Notes: generated by a model from the letters alone, not told the origin. A stretch of DNA of 21,219 nt from CAIMDX01 sp041652155 (GCA_041652155.1 JBAZHV010000018.1:1-21219); one strand, 5' to 3'; positions 1-7,503 are shown, numbered from the stretch's first letter. Numbers and translations are program-made.

Positions 1-2
1 TC

Positions 3-1811
3 CTGCTGGGCATAGGAGAAGCGACCAGGAAAAAATTTCCGGCTTACGGCCAGGCATTGACCGGCGGCGGGCTGGGAGCTTTATACGTATCGATCTATGC
101 CGCTTTTAATTTTTATCATTTGATCAGCTATCCTTTGGCTTTCTTGGCAATGACGCTGGTCACTTTCGCCGGCGTTATGCTGTCGTTGAGATGGGACTCC
201 ATCATTTTGGCTGGAATGACCTTGTTCGGAGGCTTGATCACTCCTCTAATACTTCCAAACGGTTCCGGAAATCCCCATATTCTTTTCTTGTATCTGATCC
301 TTCTCAATATCGGCACCTTCCTGATCGCTTCAAAGAAACTTTGGAAACCTTTGATCTTGGAGAGTTTTATAGGCACGGTCTTCGTCTATCTCTATTGGTT
401 TCTCGGCGTTTTCATCGGCCAGCCCGTTTCTCAATTTCCGGTTGCTGAAATATACGCAACGATCTTTTTCTTGATCTTCTTTGCGATCTCTCTTGTGCAA
501 AATACGAACAGGAAGGACGATCAGGGCGGGCTTGATCTGGCGATAGCGGCCGCCAATCCGGTTTTTTACTTTCTGGTCAGCTATGCGGCGATAGACAAAG
601 TTTACCCTGATTGGACCGGATCGTTCGTCTTTTCTTTGGCCGCTTTTTATCTTTTATCATTCCTCGCTTCCAAGAACTTTTCCGAAAAGATCTCAAAACT
701 TTTTCAGCAATTCCTTTTGTCTATCGGCTGTGTTTTGGCCATAATAGCCGTCCCTGTCCAATTCCATGAGTCTTGGATAACCATAAGCTGGTGCGCCGAA
801 GGATTGGCTTTGATATTCCTGGGATTTAAGATGAAGTTCCTCTCGACCAGGCTTTTGGGACATGCCGCGTTCTTCCTCTCCGTCCTCCGTTTGTTTATGT
901 TCGAGACGCGTTTGGACGAGGGAAGCTCTCCGATCATAAACATCCGTTTTTTCATATTTTTGGCCGCTATAGGGTTGCTGTCTTTCGGCGCTTATCTTTA
1001 CAGGCGGTACAAAAATAACATTACCGATCAGGACGATTCTTCGTTCGGTTTTTCCCTTCTTGCGGCTCAAGCGGCGATCGTTCTTCTTTTCATATCGAGT
1101 TTTGAAGTGTGGGATTTTTTTGACCATATATGGCTCGGCCTGGTCTGGGCCGTCGGCGGATTTTTCATCGGCTGGCTGGGGATCGCGCTTAAAGATCGGG
1201 CGTTGAGGATAGTAGCTTACATTGCTTTCTTCTTTTCGTTCTTGCGTTTGGTCTTCTTTGACGGAATAAAGGACCTGAAAAATTATGATCCTATTTTAAA
1301 TTTAAGATTCTTGATACTTTTGTGCGCTGCCGGAGAGATAAGGCTTTTCTCTTCTTTGCTGGACAGATCAGGGGAACGGGTCGGACAGGAAGAAAAAAAG
1401 GCCGTCGGTTTGGTTTCGTTCCTTGCTTCCAATTTCCTGATGCTGTTCTTGATAAGCACGGAAATAATCGCTTATTTCAACCAGCAGATATACAATCTCG
1501 GACGCAAAATTTCGTCCGTTCAGTCAACCAATATCGAGAATCTGAAGAACACTTATCTTTCCGTTGCTTGGGCCCTCTATGCCATCGGACTGTTCGTTAT
1601 CGGCTTGTTTAGAAAAGCCAACAGGGAAAGGTTTCTGGCGATAGCTTTGTTCTGCCTGGTCATCCTCAAGGTCTTCTTGTTCGATACCGCCAGCTTGAAC
1701 GACTTCTACCGCTTCATATCTTTCATCACTCTTGGCTGTATTTTGCTACTGGTAGGCTATCTGTACTACCGCTTCAAAGACAGAATCGTTAAATTCATTA
1801 AGGCCGAATAA
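3..1811 (+). CDS. DUF2339-type polytopic membrane protein, 5' truncated by window edge
   Basis: The reading frame is open from the first bases of the window, so only the C-terminal 602 residues are seen. An in-frame TTG at 57 is not a convincing start because coding continues upstream of it. The protein is almost entirely hydrophobic helices separated by short charged loops, at least a dozen by eye. Blocks such as GARTRKKF-like basic turns and repeated helix-RLxxFD-helix units (FLSVLRLFMFETRLD, FFSFLRLVFFDGIKD, LVILKVFLFDTASL) recur three times. That repeated pattern is typical of the DUF2339 family of predicted membrane proteins, which are usually 700-1000 residues long. No enzymatic function is established for the family. 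It ends just before a strong terminator, so it is the last gene of its transcript. Family call is by pattern recognition and fairly secure; function is unknown. Confidence 0.75.
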   Translation: MLGIGEATRKKFPAYGQALTGGGLGALYVSIYAAFNFYHLISYPLAFLAMTLVTFAGVMLSLRWDSIILAGMTLFGGLITPLILPNGSGNPHILFLYLILLNIGTFLIASKKLWKPLILESFIGTVFVYLYWFLGVFIGQPVSQFPVAEIYATIFFLIFFAISLVQNTNRKDDQGGLDLAIAAANPVFYFLVSYAAIDKVYPDWTGSFVFSLAAFYLLSFLASKNFSEKISKLFQQFLLSIGCVLAIIAVPVQFHESWITISWCAEGLALIFLGFKMKFLSTRLLGHAAFFLSVLRLFMFETRLDEGSSPIINIRFFIFLAAIGLLSFGAYLYRRYKNNITDQDDSSFGFSLLAAQAAIVLLFISSFEVWDFFDHIWLGLVWAVGGFFIGWLGIALKDRALRIVAYIAFFFSFLRLVFFDGIKDLKNYDPILNLRFLILLCAAGEIRLFSSLLDRSGERVGQEEKKAVGLVSFLASNFLMLFLISTEIIAYFNQQIYNLGRKISSVQSTNIENLKNTYLSVAWALYAIGLFVIGLFRKANRERFLAIALFCLVILKVFLFDTASLNDFYRFISFITLGCILLLVGYLYYRFKDRIVKFIKAE

Positions 1812-1826
1812 CATTCGCGACCATTC

Positions 1827-1853
1827 AAAAAAGAGGCCCAAAGCCTCTTTTTT
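1827..1853 (+). terminator. Rho-independent terminator after the DUF2339 gene
   Basis: An 11-bp perfect stem (AAAAAAGAGGC against GCCTCTTTTTT) closes a 5-nt loop and ends in a run of six T. It lies 15 bp after the stop codon. The A-run on the left arm means it could also act on the minus strand, but no minus-strand gene converges on it. Confidence 0.9.
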
Positions 1854-1859
1854 GCCGGT

Positions 1860-1887
1860 TTGTTTTTTTGCCGCCATATATTAGAAT
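1860..1887 (+). promoter_or_regulatory. Candidate promoter for the nuclease operon
   Basis: TAGAAT at 1882-1887 could be a -10 box, with TTGTTT 16 bp upstream as a weak -35. A second -10-like TATAAA lies at 1899-1904. Position between a terminator and the next gene supports a promoter here, but neither box is strong. Confidence 0.35.
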
Positions 1888-1939
1888 ATTAGATAAGGTA
1901 TAAAAAGAGGAAAAGGAAAGGAATTTTTATTAAACCAAA

Positions 1940-2524
1940 ATGTTGTCTTTAGAAGTAAAATCGAGCAGGCTCCTGATCTTGGTCTTGATGTTTTTCCTTA
2001 TCAGTATCGGTTGCTATTATGCGTGTTTGAGTTCGATGTACCCGGACCCTCAAGCGGCAGGACAGGATCAATTATTCCACGCCGTAAAAGGTCCGGGGTT
2101 GGAAGATGTTTATGAGGTGGTCGAGGTCATCGACGGCGACACGGTTAGAGTAAAAAAGAACGGATGGGAAGAGAGCGTCCGCTTGATCGGGATAGACACG
2201 CCGGAGGTCGCGAGCCCTTATGAGAAAGAAGAATGTTTCGGGCCGGAGGCTTCGCAGAACACCAAACAGCTGTTGGAGGGGAAAGAAGTAAAACTTGTTT
2301 CCGACCCGGCGGTTCCCGACAAAGATAAATACGGCCGTTTGTTGAGATATGTTTTCTTGCCGGACCGGCAGGGTTCCATAAATGCCCAGCTGATAAGCCA
2401 GGGTTTCGCGCTTTATTACCCCTACCAGCCGTTCGAATATATGGACGACTTCGCCTTGTTGGAAAAACAGGCTAGGGAAGGCGAGAAAGGATTGTGGGGA
2501 AGCGCGTGCAATTATAATAAATAA
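1940..2524 (+). CDS. nuc: Membrane-anchored/secreted thermonuclease (SNase-fold)
   Basis: A 194-residue staphylococcal-nuclease-like enzyme that would cut DNA and RNA outside the membrane in a calcium-dependent way. Residues 10-30 form a hydrophobic signal anchor. The nuclease domain spans about 57-190 and keeps the catalytic set: IDGDT (Asp65, Asp67), RLIGIDTPE (Arg81, Asp86, Thr87, Glu89) and DKYGRLLRYVF (Arg133). These correspond to the Asp19/Asp21, Arg35, Asp40, Glu43 and Arg87 positions of the S. aureus enzyme, so it should be active. The ATG at 1940 has an A-rich leader; a purine-rich GGAAAGGA lies about 18 nt upstream, too far for a normal ribosome site. The next gene starts 15 bp after its stop, suggesting co-transcription. 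In small-genome host-associated bacteria, secreted nucleases are plausibly used to scavenge nucleotides, which fits the thymidine kinase two genes downstream; that link is inference. Confidence 0.9.
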   Translation: MLSLEVKSSRLLILVLMFFLISIGCYYACLSSMYPDPQAAGQDQLFHAVKGPGLEDVYEVVEVIDGDTVRVKKNGWEESVRLIGIDTPEVASPYEKEECFGPEASQNTKQLLEGKEVKLVSDPAVPDKDKYGRLLRYVFLPDRQGSINAQLISQGFALYYPYQPFEYMDDFALLEKQAREGEKGLWGSACNYNK

Positions 2525-2539
2525 GATCGGACATATCAG

Positions 2540-3235
2540 ATGTTTTTTGCGCTAAAGGGAAAATGGCCCTTGATAAAGAAATTATTTTTTTGGGGAACAG
2601 CGGCCTTCTTTCTTCTTATTTTTTTGGCCGGCTTGGCCAGTATTGTTGTCGAGAATGCTTGCAAGAACAGCATTTACAAAAATGTTGATCAGGTGCCCGA
2701 AGGGGCCGAAGCGGTCATGGTTTTGGGCGCCAAGGTTTATGAAAACGGCAGGATGAGCGATATGCTCAAAGATCGGGCGGATACGGCGCTGGAAATTTAT
2801 CGAGCCGGCAAGGCCAAAAAAATTTTGGTGAGCGGCGATCACGGCCGCGAGGAATACGACGAGGCCAACGCCGTTAAAAATTATCTTTTGGACGAGGGCG
2901 TGCCGGCGGAGGATATATTTTTGGACCATGCCGGCTTCGACACTTACGACAGCATGTATCGCGCCCGCGATGTTTTTTTGATCAGATCTCTGATAATTTC
3001 GACGCAGGATTTTCATTTGCCGCGAGCCGTTTATATCGCCAAAAGTTTGGGCATCGAAGCTTATGGAATTTCAGCCGACAAGCATCTCTACGGCAATACC
3101 GCCGCGGTTCAGGCCAGAGAAATGCTTGCCAGAGACAAAGCCTGGCTGGATGTGGCCTTGGGATCAAAACCTAAATTTTTAGGCCCGGCCATTCCGATAA
3201 CCGGCGACGGCCGGGCGAGCTGGGATGATAATTAA
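2540..3235 (+). CDS. sanA: SanA/YdcF-type DUF218 membrane protein
   Basis: 231 residues. A single N-terminal membrane helix at about 13-36 is followed by a DUF218 domain facing outward. Seen motifs are AVMVLGAKV (58-66), the DRADTALEIY helix leading to KKILVSGDHG (93-102), the DEANAVKNYLL block (107-117), FLDHAGFDTYDSMYRAR (127-143) and LIISTQDFHLPRAVYIAKSLG (151-171). These match the SanA branch (vancomycin high-temperature exclusion protein, a cell-envelope barrier factor) better than YdcF. The biochemical activity of DUF218 proteins is not settled. It follows the nuclease by 15 bp. Its stop is directly followed by a 7-bp-periodic TCGA repeat that separates it from the thymidine kinase gene. 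Confidence 0.85.
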   Translation: MFFALKGKWPLIKKLFFWGTAAFFLLIFLAGLASIVVENACKNSIYKNVDQVPEGAEAVMVLGAKVYENGRMSDMLKDRADTALEIYRAGKAKKILVSGDHGREEYDEANAVKNYLLDEGVPAEDIFLDHAGFDTYDSMYRARDVFLIRSLIISTQDFHLPRAVYIAKSLGIEAYGISADKHLYGNTAAVQAREMLARDKAWLDVALGSKPKFLGPAIPITGDGRASWDDN

Positions 3236-3270
3236 TCGACGATCGATCTTCGACGATCGACTTTCGAATC
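3236..3270 (+). repeat. Heptamer-periodic TCGA repeat, copy 1
   Basis: TCGA recurs at 3236, 3243, 3250, 3257 and 3264, an exact 7-bp period over five units, with three variable bases after each. It fills the space between the SanA-like stop and the thymidine kinase start. It shares the 9-mer GACTTTCGA (3259-3267) with spacers at 7555 and 17436. Confidence 0.8.
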
Positions 3271-3278
3271 ATAAATTC

Positions 3279-3863
3279 ATGGAACTTATTTTGATACTCG
3301 GGCCGATGAAAAGCGGCAAGTCGTTCGAGCTGATAAGCTATTTTATGCCTTTGCAATATGCGGACATTCCTTTCAAGGTTTTTCAGTCCGCTAAAAATGT
3401 CAGGGACCAAAGCGTCTGGTCCCGTAACGGCGTATTTTTGCAGGCTGAAAAAGCAACTGATCTGCGCGAAGCTTTGGAGGGAAATTTAAAAGTCGTGGGG
3501 ATAGACGAGGTCCATATGTTCGCGGAGAGCGATGCCGATATTTTGGAAAAATTGCTGAAAAAAGGGGTTAAGGTTGTCGCTTCCGGTTTGGACACGGACT
3601 ACAAAGGAGAGATGTTTCCGATAATAAAAAGGCTTCTTTCCATGGGGCCCAAAGAGGTCGAATACAAACGGGCGGTTTGCGAAGCGTGTAAAACGCCGGA
3701 CGCGGTTTATACCCAGGTCTATAAAAATGGCGAGCCGGTGCTCGAAGGTTTGCCTTCGGTCATTCCCGAAGATGGAACTTATATTTACAAACCGTTGTGC
3801 CGTCGTTGTTTTTTAAAAAGCCTCGGATATAGGAGCAACCGGTTATCCACAGAGACGATATGA
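3279..3863 (+). CDS. tdk: Thymidine kinase (type II, TK1-like)
   Basis: 194 residues from ATG 3279; salvage enzyme that phosphorylates thymidine to dTMP using ATP in the cytoplasm. The P-loop GPMKSGKS sits at 8-15, directly after the start, as in the family. The upstream in-frame ATG at 3225 would overlap the previous gene and translate the TCGA repeat, so it was rejected. Other family marks are the SRNG turn (48-51), the Walker B/catalytic block GIDEVHMF (74-81, Glu77 as base), SGLDTDYKGEMFP (102-114), and a zinc site from two Cys pairs (Cys134/137 and Cys174/177). It departs from the usual DEAQFF (here DEVHMF), and the lasso region before the second Cys pair is short and divergent. It is therefore a bona fide fold member but may have altered specificity. 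Codes for a perfect DnaA-box 9-mer near its 3' end (3843-3851), probably by chance. Confidence 0.85.
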   Translation: MELILILGPMKSGKSFELISYFMPLQYADIPFKVFQSAKNVRDQSVWSRNGVFLQAEKATDLREALEGNLKVVGIDEVHMFAESDADILEKLLKKGVKVVASGLDTDYKGEMFPIIKRLLSMGPKEVEYKRAVCEACKTPDAVYTQVYKNGEPVLEGLPSVIPEDGTYIYKPLCRRCFLKSLGYRSNRLSTETI

Positions 3864-3879
3864 TGTTCGTTGCTGTTTT

Positions 3880-3897
3880 CTGATAAAATAATATCAG
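3880..3897 (+). promoter_or_regulatory. Extended -10 promoter overlapped by an inverted repeat
   Basis: TGATAAAAT at 3881-3889 fits an extended -10 (TGn + TAAAAT). It lies inside a perfect inverted repeat, CTGATA (3880-3885) and TATCAG (3892-3897), separated by 6 bp. No good -35 is seen. A repressor or self-regulation by the GyrI-like gene about 90 bp downstream is possible but unproven. Confidence 0.5.
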
Positions 3898-3983
3898 CTT
3901 AGATAAAAAATTTCCTTTGCCATTATCCGGCGCTGGAAGCGATCCGCCCGTTGTTTATTTTTGCGGGTTGAAACTACAGAACT

Positions 3984-4460
3984 ATGGAAGAAATAAAGAT
4001 CACGGACCTGAGGACCAAATTAGTCTTGGGCATGCGCAGAAGAGGAAGCTATTCCGAGATAACGGATATGATCGGAGCTCTGTGCCAATACGCTTTCAGC
4101 AAAGACGCCGCGATGGTGGGCTCGCCGATCTTTATTTGCCATGATCAAGACCGCAGGCTGGCGCCGGATGCGGACAATCTTAATAACGCGGATATCGAAG
4201 TGGTTGTGCCTATAGCCCAAAGGATAGAAGAATCCGACCATATCAAATGTTATGAACTTCCGGGAGGGGCAATGGCTAAGATGATCCACAGGGGGCTTTA
4301 CAGCGAGTGCGGATCATCTTATATCAAACTTATTGCTTGGGCCAAAGCCAATGAAAAAGAAATAATCGGCCCGATGAGGGAAGCTTATCTTAACGACCCG
4401 AAGATAGCGGGAATGAGAGAGGCTTTAACCGAAATATACGCGCCGATAAATGATCTTTAA
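3984..4460 (+). CDS. Free-standing GyrI-like/effector-binding domain protein
   Basis: 158 residues matching the GyrI-like small-molecule-binding fold (also called AraC effector-binding or SHS2-type domain). Visible marks are the first beta strand with a TKLVLGMRRRG turn (11-21), the central DIEVVVPIAQ (70-79), the second-half strand and helix CYELPGGAMAKMIHRGLY (89-106), and the C-terminal TEIYAPI (149-155) with Glu150, the residue family members use in the ligand cavity. In other bacteria this domain is often fused to a DNA-binding domain (MerR or AraC type) or occurs alone as a gyrase-inhibiting or drug-binding protein. Here it is alone, with no DNA-binding part, so it may be a ligand sink, a cyclopropanoid-hydrolase-like enzyme or a regulator partner. 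Its promoter carries a perfect inverted repeat. The DUF1653 gene follows at once. Confidence 0.75.
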   Translation: MEEIKITDLRTKLVLGMRRRGSYSEITDMIGALCQYAFSKDAAMVGSPIFICHDQDRRLAPDADNLNNADIEVVVPIAQRIEESDHIKCYELPGGAMAKMIHRGLYSECGSSYIKLIAWAKANEKEIIGPMREAYLNDPKIAGMREALTEIYAPINDL

Positions 4461-4461
4461 T

Positions 4462-4671
4462 ATGTTTCAGACGGGAAAATACAGGCACTATAAAGGAAAA
4501 GAATATGAAGCGATCGGGCTGGCCAAGCACAGCGAAACGCTTGAAGATATGGTGGTTTATCGCGCCCTTTACGGGGAGAAAGAGCTGTGGACGAGGCCGC
4601 TTGAAATGTTCATCCAAGACGTGGAGATCGGCGAAAAGAAAATGCCGCGATTCGAGCGCATCGGCGATTGA
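4462..4671 (+). CDS. DUF1653 family small protein
   Basis: 69 residues covering the whole DUF1653 domain: GKYRHYKGKEYEAIGLAKH near the N-terminus, SETLEDMVVYRALYG in the middle, ELWTRPLEMF, and the closing PRFERI. The family is small, cytoplasmic, widespread and of unknown function, and is often found alone or fused to housekeeping enzymes. ATG 4462 was chosen because the conserved domain begins almost at once; an ATG at 4450 would add four residues and overlap the previous stop by 11 bases. Either way the gene is translationally close to the GyrI-like gene. Confidence 0.8.
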   Translation: MFQTGKYRHYKGKEYEAIGLAKHSETLEDMVVYRALYGEKELWTRPLEMFIQDVEIGEKKMPRFERIGD

Positions 4672-4690
4672 TCTTTAAGAATATGGAAAT

Positions 4691-4723
4691 AAAAATGCCG
4701 GAGGTTTATCCTTCGGCATTTTT
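4691..4723. terminator. Bidirectional terminator between DUF1653 and nagZ
   Basis: A 14-bp stem with one G-T pair (4691-4704 against 4710-4723) closes a 5-nt loop. There are T-runs on both strands, and the two flanking genes converge on it. Confidence 0.9.
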
Positions 4724-4738
4724 TATTTAGGAGAAAGA

Positions 4739-6058
4739 TCAATTTATAATTCCGAATTTCTTTTTGATCTCCGTGATGCGGTCGTAAGATCCGCTGATCC
4801 TTTCTTCGGATATTTTCCCGTCCTTTACGGCTTGGAAGATCGCGTCTCTCGCTTTGGCCGCGATATTCCCGTCGTATGTGTCGTTATTGTTGGATAAGAT
4901 GAGCAGATCGCATCCCGCGTTGATCGATCTGATAAGCGCGTCCTCGAATCCGTAGTTCTTCGCTATGGCTCCCATCTGCATATCGTCGGAGACTATCACG
5001 CCCTTAAAGCCCAGTTGGTTTCTTAAAATATTTTGCAGGAAAAGAGGCGAGAGGGTCGCCGGATATTGAGGATCGATGTTCGCGTTGATGATGTGCGCGG
5101 TCATCACCATATCCGCCTGGTTTTGTCCGATGATCGTTTCAAAGGGAATAAGTTCTTTTTGCTGGTAGGTTTTGGTCACGTCCACGAGGCCGAGATGGCT
5201 GTCGCTTTGCGAACTGCCGTGGCCGGGAAAATGTTTGATGGCCGTAATGATATTATTTTCGCGCAGTCCTTTTATAAAAGCTATGGCCTGCGAGGCGACG
5301 ATCTGGGGATCGCTGGAAAAAGATCTGCCGAGCTTTCCGATGATCGGGTTGTCTGGGTTGACGTTCACGTCGGCCGGGGGAGCGAAGTCCAGATTGAATC
5401 CCAGCCCTTTAAGCTGGGCTCCAAGCTCCTTGCCTGTCGCTTGAGTTTTGGCAAGATCGTTAAGCTTTCCCATATCCTCGGGGCTCGGGAAGGAAATGAA
5501 GCCGTATTTTTCTTTCAGCCTGTTGACCAGCCCTCCTTCCGCATCGACAGATACGAATAAAGGAACCGCCGAAAAACTTTGAAGATCTTTTATCAATTTT
5601 TCGGTTTGGCCGGGACCGGTTATATTCCGCGGGTAGCTTTTCGAAGGGTTATCGTAATCGAAAAGAATAACCCCTCCCAAATTAAGATCTTTGACTTGTT
5701 TGGCGATGGCTGAATTTTTATCGATCTTTGTTCCGCGGAATCCGGCAATGAGCATCTGTCCGATCTGTTCTTTCAGCTCTTTGTCCGCGCCCGCCGCCGC
5801 ATCCGCGCCCGGGCCGGATGATCCGGTTCGCGCGCCTATCGGTTGAGTTTCTTCGGCGGCATTGTCCGGATCATTTTCGTTTTCCGTCGAGCTGTTTGCC
5901 GGATCGCCAGGTAGTTTTTGCTTGGAGCCGGCTGTTTGGTTTTCGTTCGATCCTTTGTTCTGAACAGAGTATATCCATGCCGCGCAAATTGCCAAAAAGA
6001 CGGCAAAAACGCAAAGAAAAACCAAACCGCTGATTTTTTTTGAAAATATAATGGGCAT
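4739..6058 (-). CDS. nagZ: GH3 beta-N-acetylhexosaminidase, membrane anchored (NagZ-like)
   Basis: 439 residues. A signal anchor at about 9-30 leads into a Ser/Asn/Glu/Pro-rich linker (31-93), so the enzyme works outside the membrane rather than in the cytosol as in E. coli. The GH3 domain runs from about 97 to the end: IGQMLIAGFRG (99-109), VSVDAEGGLVNRL (169-181), then KHFPGHG (275-281) with the NagZ-specific Asp286-Ser-His288 dyad that acts as acid/base, and IVSDDMQMGA (355-364) with Asp358 as the expected nucleophile. It would cleave N-acetylglucosaminyl units from peptidoglycan fragments or other beta-GlcNAc glycans. The low-complexity linker could span the cell wall. It is the only large minus-strand gene here and is a single-gene unit with its own promoter and a shared terminator. 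Together with MltG it suggests wall remodelling or feeding on wall-derived sugars. Confidence 0.9.
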   Translation of the reverse strand: MPIIFSKKISGLVFLCVFAVFLAICAAWIYSVQNKGSNENQTAGSKQKLPGDPANSSTENENDPDNAAEETQPIGARTGSSGPGADAAAGADKELKEQIGQMLIAGFRGTKIDKNSAIAKQVKDLNLGGVILFDYDNPSKSYPRNITGPGQTEKLIKDLQSFSAVPLFVSVDAEGGLVNRLKEKYGFISFPSPEDMGKLNDLAKTQATGKELGAQLKGLGFNLDFAPPADVNVNPDNPIIGKLGRSFSSDPQIVASQAIAFIKGLRENNIITAIKHFPGHGSSQSDSHLGLVDVTKTYQQKELIPFETIIGQNQADMVMTAHIINANIDPQYPATLSPLFLQNILRNQLGFKGVIVSDDMQMGAIAKNYGFEDALIRSINAGCDLLILSNNNDTYDGNIAAKARDAIFQAVKDGKISEERISGSYDRITEIKKKFGIIN

Positions 6059-6069
6059 AGACCGATCAT

Positions 6070-6099
6070 ATCATATAAGCACCGGCTGAAAAATGTCAT
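6070..6099 (-). promoter_or_regulatory. nagZ promoter
   Basis: Read on the minus strand, ATGACA (6094-6099) is a 5/6 match to the -35 box and TATGAT (6070-6075) a 5/6 match to the -10 box, with an 18-bp spacer. A second TATGAT overlaps at 6065-6070. The start codon is about 12-17 bp further on, giving a very short leader. Confidence 0.6.
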
Positions 6100-6141
6100 C
6101 CGCGGCCGGCCGGAGCGGGGTATTTTTTGTTTGGCGTTTTG

Positions 6142-6150
6142 TGGTAAAAT
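6142..6150 (+). promoter_or_regulatory. mscL-degV promoter (extended -10)
   Basis: TGGTAAAAT is a good extended -10 motif, 39 bp before the mscL ATG. No clear -35 is visible, which is common with extended -10 promoters. It is back-to-back with the nagZ promoter. Confidence 0.55.
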
Positions 6151-6189
6151 ACCGTCAAACAAGATAATAATTTAAATATTCGGTTAAAT

Positions 6190-6495
6190 ATGATAAATGA
6201 TTTTGTTGATTTCATTCGCAGACAGGGCGTGGTCGGCTTGGCCGTCGGGTTCATCCTTGGCGGGGCTGTTTCCAAATTGGTTTCAGCCATTGTCACCGAC
6301 ATTATCAACCCATTGCTTGGGATAGTTCTGGGCAGAGTGGGAGAGCTTAAGACTGCCTCTTTGAACATCGGTCCGGCCAAAATAATGTGGGGCGATTTCC
6401 TTTCGGTCTCGATAGATTTTTTGGTCATTGCCTTGGTCGTTTATTACGGAGTCAAGGTTATAGGGCTGGATAAACTGGACAAACCTAAACAGTAA
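6190..6495 (+). CDS. mscL: Large-conductance mechanosensitive channel MscL
   Basis: 101 residues, somewhat short for MscL (about 130 in many bacteria). It opens under membrane tension to release solutes during osmotic downshock. The N-terminal amphipathic helix and TM1 carry the family signature: FIRRQGVVGLAVGFILGGA (8-26), then KLVSAIVTDIINPLLG (29-44). A periplasmic loop (45-71) is followed by TM2 (about 73-92) and a very short cytoplasmic tail, LDKLDKPKQ. The cytoplasmic helical bundle usually seen after TM2 is nearly absent. It is followed after 15 bp by the DegV gene with no terminator between, so the two are likely co-transcribed. Confidence 0.92.
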   Translation: MINDFVDFIRRQGVVGLAVGFILGGAVSKLVSAIVTDIINPLLGIVLGRVGELKTASLNIGPAKIMWGDFLSVSIDFLVIALVVYYGVKVIGLDKLDKPKQ

Positions 6496-6510
6496 ATTGA
6501 TACCAATATT

Positions 6511-7389
6511 ATGCAAGAGATAGGCATTATTACGGAATCAACGGCGGACCTGCCGCCGGATATAATAGAAAAATACCGGATCGCGATCGCGCCGGTCAAA
6601 TTGGATTGGCCGGAAGTCGAATCTTTGCCAGGAGAGAATACTTTCCAGAGGATGAGGGAGGCCGAGAAGCGGGGAGTGAAAAGTTTCGGGAAAACTTCCC
6701 AGCCCAGCCCTAAAGATTATTTGGACCAATACAGGAGGCAGCTGGCCGAGTTCAAAGAAGTCATTTGCATAAGCTTAAGCTCTAAATTTTCCGGCAGTTA
6801 CAATTCGGCTCTGCAGGCTAAAAGTTTTTTGAAGCCCGAGGAACAGATCAGGGTCTCCAACATAGATTCTTTTACCATCAGCGGCGGACAGGGTCTGGCG
6901 GTTTTGAAGGCCGAGGAGCTGATCGAGCAAGGGAAGAATACGGCGGAGATATTGGGCGGAATGAAAGAAGCCTTAAGGCGCATACAGTTCTTTACGATCA
7001 TGAAGGATTATAAATGGATAGAAGCCAGCGGCCGGATATCCCATTTGGCCGCCGTTATTTTGAACAGAATGGCCAGGTCCGGCTTGAGGCCTCTTCTAAC
7101 GATAAAGAAAGGAAAGCTGTCTCCTGCGGGAATAAAAAGCAATACAAAAGATTTTCCCAATGTTCTTTTCGGCCAGCTTAAAAGCGAGATCGAAAAGAAA
7201 AAAACGCAGGGAGTAAGAATTAAAGCGGCTATTGTCCACGGAGACGATCTTTCGGGAGCGAAAAGGCTGAAAGAGATGATAGAGAGGGATTTCAAGAACG
7301 CGGAGATATCTTTTTTGAGCTTGGCCAATGATGTCATTGGCGTTGTTTCCGGTCCGGACGCCATGGTTCTTGCCTGGATGGAAGATTGA
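6511..7389 (+). CDS. DegV family fatty-acid-binding protein (FakB-like)
   Basis: 292 residues, full length for the family. DegV/FakB proteins bind a single fatty acid and, in Firmicutes, present it to the kinase FakA for phosphorylation. Visible marks are ITESTADLP (7-15), KTSQPSP (61-67), the ligand-head-group loop SLSSKFSGSYNSA (88-100), SFTISGGQGLAV (120-131) and the second-domain ASGRISHLA. Many CPR genomes cannot make fatty acids de novo, so a protein handling host-derived fatty acids makes sense; the FakA partner is not in this window. It lies 15 bp after mscL and ends just before a strong terminator, so it closes the operon. Confidence 0.9.
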   Translation: MQEIGIITESTADLPPDIIEKYRIAIAPVKLDWPEVESLPGENTFQRMREAEKRGVKSFGKTSQPSPKDYLDQYRRQLAEFKEVICISLSSKFSGSYNSALQAKSFLKPEEQIRVSNIDSFTISGGQGLAVLKAEELIEQGKNTAEILGGMKEALRRIQFFTIMKDYKWIEASGRISHLAAVILNRMARSGLRPLLTIKKGKLSPAGIKSNTKDFPNVLFGQLKSEIEKKKTQGVRIKAAIVHGDDLSGAKRLKEMIERDFKNAEISFLSLANDVIGVVSGPDAMVLAWMED

Positions 7390-7416
7390 TCTTGGAGGAA
7401 AATATTACGTACCTCA

Positions 7417-7443
7417 AAAAGACCGCCCGCGGGGCGGTCTTTT
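7417..7443 (+). terminator. Terminator after the degV gene
   Basis: A 12-bp GC-rich perfect stem (AAAAGACCGCCC against GGGCGGTCTTTT) with a 3-nt GCG loop, ending in four T. Confidence 0.9.
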
Positions 7444-7503
7444 GGCGCAATGGCAAAAAAGCCGGATGCGGATGTAGGACCCTATGCAGCCTTTCCGCCG
7501 GCA

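Noticed and set aside
3843..3851. Perfect DnaA box TTATCCACA
   Set aside because: A single copy, inside a coding sequence, with no cluster, AT-rich unwinding region or dnaA/dnaN gene nearby. One such 9-mer in 21 kb is not surprising.
3917..4144. A 75-codon plus-strand ORF overlapping the GyrI-like gene
   Set aside because: Out-of-frame overlap with a clear family member; no domain or start signal.
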